In this document: positions 50,171 through 57,674 of the stretch, in pieces
How positions within the stretch are numbered: position 1 is the first letter of the stretch
Layout of the letters: every line of letters begins with the position of its first letter
Source of the DNA: DASSKK01 sp035690495
GTDB taxonomy: Bacteria; Actinomycetota; Actinomycetes; Propionibacteriales; Nocardioidaceae
Direction of reading: 5' to 3'
DNA: 64,000 nucleotides
Assembly (NCBI GenBank): GCA_035690495.1
Contig: DASSKK010000003.1
Location: 1-64,000 of the forward strand
Made by a program: the position numbers and the translations under genes
Notes under the pieces: model-generated
What the model saw: only the letters and a program-made list of their open reading frames with translations
Database searches by the model: none
What the model was told of the DNA's origin: nothing

Positions 50171-51238
50171 TTACCCGTTCGCCCACTCCAAGAGCCGGTC
50201 CCGCGGCCAGGTGTTCACGATGCGCTCGAGGGGTACGCCGTGCCGCTCGGCCCGCTCGGCGCCGTAGGCCAGGAAGTCCAGCTGCCCGGGAGCGTGGGCG
50301 TCGGTGTCGATCGAGAACAGGCAGCCGGCGGCCACTGCCTCCTCGATCAGCTCGCCGGGCGGATCGCGGCGCTCGGGACGCGAGTTGATCTCCACCGCGA
50401 CGTCGTGGGCAGCACAGGCGGCGAACACGCGCCCGGCGTCGAACTGGCTCTGTGCGCGCGTGCCGCGGGTGCCCCGCACCAGCCGGCCCGTCACGTGGCC
50501 GAGCACGTTGGTGCGCGGATGTGCGACGGCGGCGCACATCCGCCGGGTCATCGCCTCGCGCTCCATCTTCAGCTTGGAGTGCACCGAGGCCACGCGTACG
50601 TCGAGCCGGGCCAGCATCTCCTCGGTCTGGTCCAGGGACCCGTCGTCGAGGATGTCCACCTCGATGCCACGCAGCAGCCGGAACCCGTCGCCCAGCTCGG
50701 CGCAGTGCGCATTGACCGCCTCGACGACGTCGAGCTGGCGGGTCAGCCGCCCCACGCTGAGGCCGTTGGCGACCGTCAGCCGCGGCGAGTGGTCGGTGAG
50801 CACGACGTACTCACGGCCGAGCTCGCGGGCGGTCGTCACCATCTCCTCGATCGGTGAGCCGCCGTCGGACCAGTCGGAGTGGGTGTGCAGGTCGCCGCGC
50901 AGCGCTGCCAGCACGCGCTCGCCGCCGGGCGCGAGGGCGCCGCCGCACTCGGTCTCCAACGTGGCCAGGTAGGCGGGCGTGTGCCCGGCCAGACAGTCCT
51001 CGACGATCGAGGCGGTCTTCGCGCCCACGCCCGGGATGCCCTGCAGCGTGCCCGCCGCCGCCCGCTCGGCCACCTGCTCCGGCCCGGCGGCGAGCACCGC
51101 GGAGGCGGCGGCGCGGTAGGCCTTGATCCGGTAGGTGTCGCCCATCGTGCGCTCGAGCAGGAACGCGATGCGGCGCAACGCGGCGACGGGGTCGAGGGGC
51201 CCCGACGTCGCGGGATTTTTCTCCTCCACAGCAGCCAT
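50171..51238 (-). CDS. PHP-domain phosphoesterase with N-terminal helix-hairpin-helix (PolX-like without polymerase domain)
   Basis: About 355 residues. The N-terminal part resembles DNA polymerase X: VAALRRIAFLLERTMGDTYRIKAYRAAA and the helix-hairpin-helix TLQGIPGVGAKTASIVEDCL. The C-terminal PHP domain has LRGDLHTHSDWSDGGSPIEEMV (first metal His pair), YVVLTDHSPRL, LLRGIEVDIL, ASVHSKL and FSIDTDAHAPGQLDF, so all PHP metal ligands are visible. The polymerase domain that separates these parts in PolX is absent. A DNA end or phosphoester repair role is likely. The start could be the ATG at 51238 or a GTG at 51259. Confidence 0.85.
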   Translation of the reverse strand: MAAVEEKNPATSGPLDPVAALRRIAFLLERTMGDTYRIKAYRAAASAVLAAGPEQVAERAAAGTLQGIPGVGAKTASIVEDCLAGHTPAYLATLETECGGALAPGGERVLAALRGDLHTHSDWSDGGSPIEEMVTTARELGREYVVLTDHSPRLTVANGLSVGRLTRQLDVVEAVNAHCAELGDGFRLLRGIEVDILDDGSLDQTEEMLARLDVRVASVHSKLKMEREAMTRRMCAAVAHPRTNVLGHVTGRLVRGTRGTRAQSQFDAGRVFAACAAHDVAVEINSRPERRDPPGELIEEAVAAGCLFSIDTDAHAPGQLDFLAYGAERAERHGVPLERIVNTWPRDRLLEWANG

Positions 51239-51365
51239 CGGCCCATCCTTGCTGGTCACCGCCGCGTGCGCGACAGCGCCCGGGCGTGTCCCTCACAGCA
51301 CTGTGCACCGGTGCAGGCGGGCCGTCCACAGGCCGAAGACGGGATTCCACACGCTCTCCACAGAG

Positions 51366-51374
51366 TTATCCACA
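51366..51374 (+). promoter_or_regulatory. Perfect DnaA-box sequence
   Basis: TTATCCACA on the plus strand, directly after two partial matches (CTCTCCACA and GTCCACA). The spacing is irregular and the genes around are not those of oriC (no dnaA, dnaN or rnpA), so this is not the origin. It may be a regulatory or titration site, or chance. Confidence 0.5.
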
Positions 51375-51433
51375 GGGGTGGAGGGTCCGGCGTTGACCGG
51401 TGCGGAGCAGCTCCCCTACGTTGGGGCGCAGAT

Positions 51434-51505
51434 GAGGCCCTCGGCCGGGTCGGTGCGGCGTTCGCAAGGGGAAGGCAAACGACGCACCGCCCCACCGAGG
51501 GCCTC
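51434..51505. ncRNA. Candidate structured RNA or terminator hairpin
   Basis: An outer perfect 11-base stem (GAGGCCCTCGG with CCGAGGGCCTC) encloses an inner 11-base stem with one mismatch (GGTGCGGCGTT with AACGACGCACC). The loop is C-rich on the minus strand (CCTTCCCC). A TTTCT follows on the plus strand. It may terminate the minus-strand phosphoesterase gene, or be an independent small RNA with an exposed C-rich loop. I do not recognise a named family. Confidence 0.4.
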
Positions 51506-51542
51506 TTTCTGCGCCTGCTGACCGTCCCGGCCGGTCGAGCCG

Positions 51543-53396
51543 CTAGCCGGACGGGCCTGTCGGGCTCGGCTGACCGGGCGTGGCGGACGGGCCTGTCGGA
51601 CTCGGCTGGCCGGGCGTGGCGGACGGGCCGGCCTCGCCGGCCGGGGACGGCTCGACGGGGTACGGCAGGCCGTCTGGGGACCCGATGTCGTGCGCCTGGT
51701 GGACGTGCAGCGCGCCACTGCGGTCGGTGGAGATCGCCTGCACCGAGGTGACCAGGCCGCTGGTGTCGTTGACGATCATCATCGCGGCCGACGCGGTCTT
51801 GCCGGGGATCGTCTGCGGGGTGGAGAAGTGGCTCAGGGACAGCACGCTGTCGGCTCCGCCCGCGGTGCCCAGCTCCATCACCACGCTCCAGGTCCCGTCG
51901 TCGTTGCTCGCCACCCGGTACATGAAGCGCCGGTGCCAATGGCCGTAGGCCATCGCGCTCGCCTCGAGGTCGGGGACGCCGTCGTCGGGGGTGTCCCCGG
52001 CGTCGCCACCCGGCGACGTACTGCCCGCGCGGAACCACTGGGTCATTGCGTCCGCCGTGATGTCGGGCAGGTCGAGGATCGGTCCGAACGCGTACGCCTC
52101 GTGAGCGAGTGCCAGCGTGGCGTCGGAGCGGTGTACCTCGGCGCGGAGGGTGCGGCCGGCGGCGGCCTCGGTCTTGTGTTCGTCGCCGGGTCGGTGCACG
52201 TTGTCGGCGACGAACAGCGCCCCCTGCTTGGTCAGCCGGGGGTCGGTGACCCCTACCGCGGTCAGCCCGTTGCTGGTCCGCACCGCCGGCCCGTTGAGCA
52301 CGTGGATCCCGGCACGCTTCATCTGGGCGATGGTGATGTCGCTGTCGTGGTTGCCCACCACGGCGTACTGCTCACCGGTGATCTTCGACATCGCGACGAC
52401 TGCTGACTTCGCGGCAGCACTGCCGTAGGTCTGGTCGCCGTCGAGGAAGGAGACCTTCAGGGTGTCCGGACCGTAGGTCTGGTTCAACCGGTCCACGAAG
52501 TGCCGGTAGACCTTGATCATGTCCGCGTTGGCGTGCATGTCCGAGAGCAGCAGGCAGGCGGACTCGTCAGGACCTGGGACCGCGACCTTGCCGACGGAGA
52601 TCTGGGCGTCGGTGGTGCGGTAGGCCCGGGTGAGGAACTCCTCGTTGGCCTGCTGCTCCCGCTCGATCTCCGCCTGCGCCAGCGGGATGACGCCGTCGAT
52701 CAGCAGAGCGGTCGTCTTGCTGTCGGTCACGGCGTTCTCCAGCGGAGTCCCTGCGAGGATGCCGATCTTGTACGTGGCGTCGGGGACCGCGTTCTCGGCC
52801 TGCCAGTCGAGGTAGACGTGGACCGAGTAGCCGGTGGACAGGACCATCAACGCCCCCAGCGTCCCCGCGGTCGTCCGCTTGATACGGGCACCGCCGCCCA
52901 GGCCGGATACCACGAACGCGACCAGCGCGATGGCTCCCCCGGCCTCGAGCTCCATGAGAAGCAGATTGCGGGTCAGCGCGCTGCTGATCGCGTCGCTGTA
53001 GCCGGCCCTGATCTCCTCGGGGTGCTGGAACATGCTGGTGTAGAGCTTCGAGATCCGCTTCAGCTGCGGAGACTCCAGGCTGTGGATGCTGCCGAGGTCT
53101 GCCGGTGGGCCGTTCGCCTCGATCTTCATGCCCAGGCCGTGACTGGTCAGGTCGGCGTCGTAGATCGTCCCCGCGATCAGCCCGGTCGCCAGGGACGAGT
53201 GGCCGGGCTGGAGGCTGAGCGTGACCGGCACGATGCCCACGTCGTCCTCGACCCGGGTGGTGGTCAGCCCCTCGATGATGGCCAGCGGCAATGCCGCGAT
53301 CGCCCCACCGACGATGCACCCCGCGATGCGCAGGACGAGAGCCTTCCAGCGGGGCGACCACCTCGACGCGCCGGGGCGAGCGCTGTAGCGGTTCAC
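51543..53396 (-). CDS. Membrane-anchored calcineurin-like metallophosphoesterase
   Basis: A 617-residue protein. Hydrophobic helices lie near residues 20-42 (ALVLRIAGCIVGGAIAALPLAI) and around 150-195 (GGAIALVAFVVSG and TTAGTLGALMVLSTGYSV). The C-terminal phosphoesterase domain starts near 280: CLLLSDMHANADM (metal Asp/His), KVSFLDGDQTYGSAAAK, YAVVGNHDSDI (GNHD motif), TLALAHEAYAFG and MAYGHWHRRF (GHxH-like). The enzyme part is probably outside the cytoplasm or in a loop. The last 30 residues repeat ATPGQPSPTGPS, a Pro/Ser/Thr tail of variable length. The substrate is unknown. A hairpin follows the stop. Confidence 0.85.
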   Translation of the reverse strand: MNRYSARPGASRWSPRWKALVLRIAGCIVGGAIAALPLAIIEGLTTTRVEDDVGIVPVTLSLQPGHSSLATGLIAGTIYDADLTSHGLGMKIEANGPPADLGSIHSLESPQLKRISKLYTSMFQHPEEIRAGYSDAISSALTRNLLLMELEAGGAIALVAFVVSGLGGGARIKRTTAGTLGALMVLSTGYSVHVYLDWQAENAVPDATYKIGILAGTPLENAVTDSKTTALLIDGVIPLAQAEIEREQQANEEFLTRAYRTTDAQISVGKVAVPGPDESACLLLSDMHANADMIKVYRHFVDRLNQTYGPDTLKVSFLDGDQTYGSAAAKSAVVAMSKITGEQYAVVGNHDSDITIAQMKRAGIHVLNGPAVRTSNGLTAVGVTDPRLTKQGALFVADNVHRPGDEHKTEAAAGRTLRAEVHRSDATLALAHEAYAFGPILDLPDITADAMTQWFRAGSTSPGGDAGDTPDDGVPDLEASAMAYGHWHRRFMYRVASNDDGTWSVVMELGTAGGADSVLSLSHFSTPQTIPGKTASAAMMIVNDTSGLVTSVQAISTDRSGALHVHQAHDIGSPDGLPYPVEPSPAGEAGPSATPGQPSPTGPSATPGQPSPTGPSG

Positions 53397-53692
53397 GGGC
53401 TTCCCCGCCCGCCCGAGACCAGCGCCATGTGTTCGGATACTACGCGGCCGCCCTCACCCCGGTGGCCGGGAGCGCGGCGGCGGATCGACCGTGAGCGGCG
53501 AGCAAAACTGTCCGGCATAAGCCATATTTGGGATATATCGTCGGATCAGGGAGCGTCGTACGGGGGCGCCTGCGTGCCTGCACCGCCAGCCTGACGTAGG
53601 GTGCGAGTCGGCCGACCACAGTGCGGCCCCGGCGGGTCTTCCTCGACGACTCCCCGCCGACGACCGTTGGAACGACACAGAAGGAGGCCGTC

Positions 53693-53851
53693 ATGGCGGA
53701 GACCTGGAGCGGCGAGTTCTACTGCGTGAAGTGCAAGGAGAAGCGCGAGGCGTCCGGCGAGGTCAAGGTCAACGACAAGGGCACGCGGATGGCGAAGGCC
53801 GTCTGCCCGGTCTGCAACACCAACCTGAACCGGATTCTCGGCAAGGCCTGA
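53693..53851 (+). CDS. Small DUF5679 zinc-ribbon protein
   Basis: A 52-residue protein beginning MAETWSGEFYCVKCKEKREASGEVKV. Two CxxC pairs (CVKC and CPVC) form a zinc ribbon; the end is TNLNRILGKA. This is the DUF5679 family of actinomycetes. The ATG at 53693 has AGGAGG eight bases upstream. The 296 bases before it, back to 53397, hold its promoter and that of the divergent phosphoesterase gene, with AT-rich patches near 53515-53540 and nothing else I can name. Confidence 0.85.
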   Translation: MAETWSGEFYCVKCKEKREASGEVKVNDKGTRMAKAVCPVCNTNLNRILGKA

Positions 53852-53868
53852 GCACCCTCACACCGTTC

Positions 53869-53906
53869 CCGCGGGCGGGTTCCTCGAGGGGGGATCCCGC
53901 CCGCGG
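53869..53906 (+). terminator. Hairpin terminator after the DUF5679 gene
   Basis: A perfect 11-base stem, CCGCGGGCGGG with CCCGCCCGCGG, separated by 16 bases. It lies 18 bases beyond the stop codon. There is no strong T-run. Confidence 0.7.
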
Positions 53907-53991
53907 TCCGTTCCCTCGTCCGATGTCGGTGGGGCTGGCGGCTGTGGAGAACGGTTCGCGCCCGTCATGAGGCTCGGGCAGCATCGAGTGC

Positions 53992-54891
53992 ATGCGTCCG
54001 ATGCTGCGACCCGGAACCCACCTGCTCGTGCGGGACGCCCACCGGTTGCAGGTCGGCTTGGACCCTCGCACCGCGGTGGTGCTCACCGAGACGGCGGAGG
54101 TGAGCGAGGCGGTCCGGTTGCTGTCCGAGCGTGCCGATCTCTCGGAGTACGCCGACCGCACGCTTCTCGACCTGCTGGGCAGCCACGAACATCTCCTCGA
54201 CGAGCACCAGCTGAGCCGGACTCCTGCCGACGACGGCCTCGACCCTGCGCTCCGGGCCGCCCTGGCCCGCACCACCGGCGACGACTTCCTCGACGCATCG
54301 GCCACGCGCCGCGCACGTGCCGTCGAGATCCGCGGCTTCGGGCACCCTTCCGGCGAGTCGGTCCGGGGCCACCTGGGCGCGCTGCTCGTGCAGGCCGGTC
54401 TGAAGGTGGCCACCCCGCGCAGCCGGAGTCCGCGCGTGGTCGCGCTGCTCGGAGTCGGAGAGCCGTCGCGGGAGACCGCCGACGGGTGGGTGCGCACCGC
54501 CACGCCGTACCTCGTCGTCCGGCTCACCGAGGGCAACGCCCTGCTCGGCCCGTTCGTCGTGCCCGGCGAGACGGCGTGCCTGCGCTGCATCGACGCGCAC
54601 CGCACCGACACCGACTCGTCGTGGCCGCTGCTGGTCGAGCAGTACGCCCGGGCATGCCGCCACGACCGTGCCGACGGCTCGACCGAGCCGGTCGACCCGC
54701 TGCTGGCCGCGCTGGCGACGGCGTGGGCCGCCCGCGACCTGGCCACGTTCCTGGAAGGCGGCCGGCCCGCGACCTGGTCGACAACGGTGCGCATCGACGC
54801 GCGCGTCGGCGACATCGAGACACTTTCGTGGCCGCGCCACCCGCACTGTGGCTGCTGCTGGGACACCTCTCCTGACAGAATGGAGCCATGA
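53992..54891 (+). CDS. TOMM precursor leader-peptide-binding / cyclodehydratase-like protein (ThiF-related)
   Basis: A 299-residue protein of the family annotated in actinomycetes as TOMM leader-peptide-binding or bacteriocin cyclodehydratase. Recognised segments are LLVRDAHRLQVGLDP at the start, LVVRLTEGNALLGPFVVPGETACLRCIDAHRTDTDSSWPLL and the ending SWPRHPHCGCC. The two CxxC/CxC pairs can bind zinc, as in E1-like enzymes. The family helps make azol(in)e peptides when next to YcaO, but no YcaO, dehydrogenase or precursor is seen here. It overlaps the kinase gene by four bases, an arrangement common in this core block. Confidence 0.75.
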   Translation: MRPMLRPGTHLLVRDAHRLQVGLDPRTAVVLTETAEVSEAVRLLSERADLSEYADRTLLDLLGSHEHLLDEHQLSRTPADDGLDPALRAALARTTGDDFLDASATRRARAVEIRGFGHPSGESVRGHLGALLVQAGLKVATPRSRSPRVVALLGVGEPSRETADGWVRTATPYLVVRLTEGNALLGPFVVPGETACLRCIDAHRTDTDSSWPLLVEQYARACRHDRADGSTEPVDPLLAALATAWAARDLATFLEGGRPATWSTTVRIDARVGDIETLSWPRHPHCGCCWDTSPDRMEP

Positions 54892-56276
54892 CCGAGCTCC
54901 CCCGCAGGGCCGTCGCGCGCACGGCCAGGCTGGCCGCGCTGCCGATCGGTTTCGCGGGCCGGCGCGCGGTCGGGGTCGGCAAGCGGCTCGGCGGCACGTC
55001 GGCCGAGGCCGTGATGACCGAGGTGCAGCAGCGCACCGCCGAGCAGCTGTTCAAGACCTTGGGTGACCTCAAGGGCGGCGCGATGAAGATGGGTCAGGCG
55101 CTGTCGATCCTGGAGTCCGCGCTCCCCGAGGAGATGGCGGCGCCGTACCGCGCCCAGCTCACCAGGCTGCAGGACGCCGCTCCCCCGATGTCGGGCACCA
55201 CCGTGCACGCCGTACTCGCCCGGGAGCTCGGCACCTCATGGCGCAGCAGGCTGGTCGAGTTCGACGACAACCCCGCTGCGGCTGCCTCGATCGGCCAGGT
55301 GCACCGCGGCCGCTGGTCGGACGGGCGGCCGGTGGCGGTCAAGATCCAGTACCCGGGGGCAGGAGACGCGCTGCGCTCGGATCTTCGACAGATCGGCCGC
55401 GTCGCCCGCACGATCGGGCCGCTGGTGCCCGGCATCGACATCAAGCCGCTGGTGGAGGAGCTGCAGGCCCGGGTGGCCGAGGAGCTGGACTACCGGCTCG
55501 AGGCCGAGGCGCAGCAGCGGTTCGCCGAGGAGTTCCGCGACGACCCGGAGTTCCGCGTCCCGGAGGTCGTCGCGCACACCGAGTCGGTGCTGGTCAGCGA
55601 GTGGGTGGACAGCCCCGCGTCGCTGGCGAGGCTGATCGCCGAGGGCACGCCGGAGCAGCGCGACCACTACGGCGACCTCTACGTGCGCTTCCTGTTCGCC
55701 GGGCCTGCCCGGGCCGGGATGCTGCACGCCGACCCGCACCCGGGCAACTTCCGGATCCTGCCCGACATCAACAGCTCCCCCGCAGGACACGGCGACGGGC
55801 TCGGTGGCGGGCTCGGTGGCGGGCTCGGTATCGTCGACTTCGGGGCGGTCGCCCGGCTTCCGGACAACGGGCTGCCGCGCGCGATCGGGACGCTGATGCG
55901 GATCGCGATGTACGACGACTACGACGACGTGCTGGCCAGCCTGCGCGACGAGGGGTTCGTCAAACCGCACATCCACGTCGAGCCCGCAGAGCTGCGCGCC
56001 TATCTCAGCCCGTTCATCGACCCGGCCCGCAGCGAGAGCTTCACGTTCAACCGGGACTGGATGCGCTCGCAGTTCCAGCGGCTGCAGGACCCTCGCCAGC
56101 CTGGCTCGACGCTGGCGCTCCGGCTGAACCTGCCGCCGTCCTACCTGCTGATCCACCGGGTGTGGGTGGGCAGCCTCGGGGTGCTGTGCCAGCTCGGGGC
56201 CACCGTGCGGTTCCGGCAGATCCTCCAGGACTCACTGCCCGGCTTCGCCGAGGACCAGCCGGTCACCGGTGGCTGA
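54888..56276 (+). CDS. ABC1/UbiB (AarF) family atypical kinase
   Basis: A 462-residue kinase-like protein. The family motif KxGQ is in LKGGAMKMGQALSILE near residue 65, and AASIGQVHRG, VAVKIQYPG (ATP-site Lys), ADPHPGNFR (catalytic loop) and IVDFGAVARLPDN (DFG) follow. Just before DFG lies a repetitive DGLGGGLGGGLG insert, encoded by near-identical 12-base units. ABC1 proteins act in lipid/quinone handling in other organisms; the role here is unknown. It corresponds in position to Rv3197, next to whiB7. The ATG overlaps the upstream stop. Confidence 0.88.
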   Translation: MTELPRRAVARTARLAALPIGFAGRRAVGVGKRLGGTSAEAVMTEVQQRTAEQLFKTLGDLKGGAMKMGQALSILESALPEEMAAPYRAQLTRLQDAAPPMSGTTVHAVLARELGTSWRSRLVEFDDNPAAAASIGQVHRGRWSDGRPVAVKIQYPGAGDALRSDLRQIGRVARTIGPLVPGIDIKPLVEELQARVAEELDYRLEAEAQQRFAEEFRDDPEFRVPEVVAHTESVLVSEWVDSPASLARLIAEGTPEQRDHYGDLYVRFLFAGPARAGMLHADPHPGNFRILPDINSSPAGHGDGLGGGLGGGLGIVDFGAVARLPDNGLPRAIGTLMRIAMYDDYDDVLASLRDEGFVKPHIHVEPAELRAYLSPFIDPARSESFTFNRDWMRSQFQRLQDPRQPGSTLALRLNLPPSYLLIHRVWVGSLGVLCQLGATVRFRQILQDSLPGFAEDQPVTGG

Positions 56277-56333
56277 GTAGCCCCCGCCGTTGACGTGCCT
56301 CTCGACGGCGAGGGTTCGACCGGATCGACCCGC

Positions 56334-56498
56334 CTACCACCAGTCGGAGTCGAGCTTGCTCTCGATGGCCCGCAGGTGCTCGCGCGAGCAGCGGTCGCAG
56401 AACAGCTTCTGCCTCCCGTTCTCGACTGCGGTGGTCCAGGTCAACGGCGCGCTGTCGGCCTCGACCGTCGTACCGCAGAAGTCGCACGTCACCGCCAT
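56334..56498 (-). CDS. Small two-CxxC zinc-ribbon protein (54 residues)
   Basis: A 54-residue frame beginning MAVTCDFCGTTVEADSAP and ending KLDSDWW, followed by TAG. Two CxxC pairs (CDFC and CDRC) about 27 residues apart would hold a zinc. The codon third positions are strongly G/C as expected for a real gene. It is convergent with the ABC1 gene and preceded by a terminator at 56517. I do not recognise the family; the protein is small and probably binds a partner or DNA. Confidence 0.7.
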   Translation of the reverse strand: MAVTCDFCGTTVEADSAPLTWTTAVENGRQKLFCDRCSREHLRAIESKLDSDWW

Positions 56499-56516
56499 TG
56501 CTTCAGGCTACGACGA

Positions 56517-56552
56517 GGCCGGGGACCCGACGCGACGGTCGAGTCCCCGGCC
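56517..56552 (-). terminator. Hairpin terminator between two small genes
   Basis: GGCCGGGGAC and GTCCCCGGCC form a perfect 10-base stem with a 16-base loop. On the minus strand it follows the small basic protein at 56569 by 16 bases and precedes the zinc-ribbon protein. It probably ends the whiB7-linked transcript. Confidence 0.65.
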
Positions 56553-56568
56553 TGTTGAGCTGTCCTGG

Positions 56569-56733
56569 TTACAGCGCGCGAGCCAGCGCGAGGCTCGCCT
56601 CACGGGCGGCACGCTCGGCGCGCCTGGACAGTCGGCGGGCGCGCGCCAGCTGGTGCCCGCGCCGCAGTTGATGCGCCTCTCCCAGGCGCGCGGCCATTTG
56701 CGCGCGTGCCAGGTCCTCGTTCATGAGATTCAT
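56569..56733 (-). CDS. Small Arg/Ala-rich protein
   Basis: A 54-residue protein, MNLMNEDLARAQMAARLGEA, then a basic, helical C-terminal half (RRGHQLARARRLSRRAERAAREASLALARAL). I choose the ATG at 56733 because GGAG lies seven bases upstream. An in-frame ATG at 56772 is an alternative with a more distant GAGGAAG. Similar short basic helical proteins are common in actinomycetes and unnamed. It is downstream of whiB7 in the same direction. Confidence 0.55.
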   Translation of the reverse strand: MNLMNEDLARAQMAARLGEAHQLRRGHQLARARRLSRRAERAAREASLALARAL

Positions 56734-56790
56734 GATGGTGCTCCGGTTCGTGAAAGTTCGGGTGGTGGTCATCGTGGGTGGTCTGCTTCC

Positions 56791-56847
56791 TCAGGCGTGC
56801 GCGCCGGCCGCGGCAGTTGCCGCCGGCGTGTAGATCGACATCAACAT
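56791..56847 (-). CDS. Possible 18-residue peptide between whiB7 and the small basic protein
   Basis: A short frame reading MLMSIYTPAATAAAGAHA, with GGAG about 17 bases before the start. Spacing is poor and there is no family. It may be a leader peptide of the next gene, or nothing. Confidence 0.25.
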   Translation of the reverse strand: MLMSIYTPAATAAAGAHA

Positions 56848-56883
56848 CGGGTTCTCCGTACTCCTGGTCTCGAGGGGAGCCGC

Positions 56884-57171
56884 TCAGGCGGCCACCGGGT
56901 TCTTGCGGGGACGTCCGCGTGGGCGCTTGCGGGGGATGACGACCCCCTGCAAGAAGAGCTCGCCACCCCAGACTCCCCAGGGCTCGCGTCGTTCGAGAGC
57001 CCCGGACAGGCACTCGGCGCGGACCGGGCAGTCCCGGCACAACGTCTTGGCCAGCTCCACGTCATGGGGGCTCTCGGCGAAGAACAGCTCTGGGTCGTTG
57101 AGCCGGCACGGCAGCTGCTCCTCATCAACGGCTGCGGATCCCGCATGCGTGTCGAGGACGCTGATACTCAT
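56884..57171 (-). CDS. whiB7: WhiB7-type iron-sulphur transcriptional activator
   Basis: A 95-residue WhiB protein. The four Cys ligands are Cys22 and those in LCRDCPVRAECLSG. The GVWGGE turn is intact. The C-terminal AT-hook RKRPRGRPRKN identifies it as the WhiB7 subclass, and the ending VAA is like the mycobacterial protein. WhiB7 binds the housekeeping sigma factor through its [4Fe-4S] region and activates intrinsic antibiotic-resistance genes in response to ribosome-targeting drugs. The upstream leader has a promoter, an upstream ORF and a hairpin, matching known attenuation control. It is next to the ABC1 gene and uvrD2 as in M. tuberculosis. Confidence 0.92.
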   Translation of the reverse strand: MSISVLDTHAGSAAVDEEQLPCRLNDPELFFAESPHDVELAKTLCRDCPVRAECLSGALERREPWGVWGGELFLQGVVIPRKRPRGRPRKNPVAA

Positions 57172-57217
57172 GTTTCACCTCCTTGTGCGATCACTTGTGG
57201 TGGCCGGAGAAACAAAT

Positions 57218-57252
57218 AGGCCGCGGATCCCGGGTTTCGGGTTCCGCGGCCT
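57218..57252 (-). terminator. Attenuator hairpin in the whiB7 leader
   Basis: On the minus strand a 10-base perfect stem (AGGCCGCGGA with TCCGCGGCCT), extended by CCCG/CGGG after a bulge, is followed by ATTTGTTT. It lies between the upstream ORF and the whiB7 start, so it can end transcription early unless translation of the upstream ORF is disturbed. This layout is established for whiB7 in other actinobacteria; here it is read from sequence. Confidence 0.8.
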
Positions 57253-57279
57253 GGAGGCTGCCGTTGTAGAGATCTCACT

Positions 57280-57519
57280 CTAGATCGGCGGACTCCAGGC
57301 GGAGAGACCCGGGAACGTGTCCTTGACGGCGGCACCGTCGATGTGCCGGTAGCCGGCGAACGCCATGGAAGCGGCGGACAGACCGGTCCCGTCGATGAGG
57401 ACACAGGTCGAGCCAGCGGCGGCCGCGGACGCAAGCTCCGGCGTCCAGGTGGTGCTCACGCGGGGACGCACGGGCATGGCGAAGCGAGCCTGCTGGCTGC
57501 TGGTCATGTTGATCATCAC
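57280..57519 (-). CDS. Upstream ORF (leader peptide) of whiB7
   Basis: A 79-residue frame starting at a GTG-ATG pair (57519/57516) with AGGAGG nine bases before the GTG. The product, beginning MINMTSSQQARFAMPVRP and ending LSAWSPPI, has no known family. It stops 28 bases before the attenuator stem. The strong ribosome site and its place between promoter and attenuator indicate a regulatory leader ORF whose stalled translation would favour read-through into whiB7. It is longer than the leader ORFs I recall from mycobacteria. Confidence 0.65.
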   Translation of the reverse strand: MMINMTSSQQARFAMPVRPRVSTTWTPELASAAAAGSTCVLIDGTGLSAASMAFAGYRHIDGAAVKDTFPGLSAWSPPI

Positions 57520-57600
57520 TTGCGAGCACCTCCTTGCTGCTGGTCGGGCGCCGGCCTTGTCAGGGCCTTGTGTGCGCGGTGTGTCTTGCGGCGAGAGGTA

Positions 57601-57661
57601 AACCTACCCCGCTCCGCATGTAAGCGGCAAACCATTTATTGGGTATTTCGCGAAAAAGTTT
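57601..57661 (-). promoter_or_regulatory. Candidate whiB7 promoter with WhiB7-type AT-rich site
   Basis: On the minus strand, TTGCCG (57630-57625) is followed after 18 bases by TAGGTT (57606-57601). Immediately upstream of the -35 are the AT-rich AATAAAT (57640-57634) and, further on, AACTTTTTCGCGAAATA. WhiB7-dependent promoters carry an AT-rich block just upstream of -35, which the AT-hook binds. The site fits positive autoregulation. Confidence 0.6.
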
Positions 57662-57674
57662 CGTGCCGGTCGGC

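Larger units (their letters stand above)
51239..51542. other. Intergenic region with a DnaA-box-like site and a long hairpin
   Basis: About 300 bases between the phosphoesterase gene and the PHP gene. It contains TTATCCACA, a perfect DnaA box, with related CCACA-containing motifs around it (51340-51375), and an extended inverted repeat at 51434-51505. No protein-coding frame here is credible. Confidence 0.6.

Noticed and set aside
51340..51375. Replication origin from DnaA-box-like sites
   Set aside because: Only one perfect box, and no dnaA, dnaN, recF, rnpA or parAB genes nearby.
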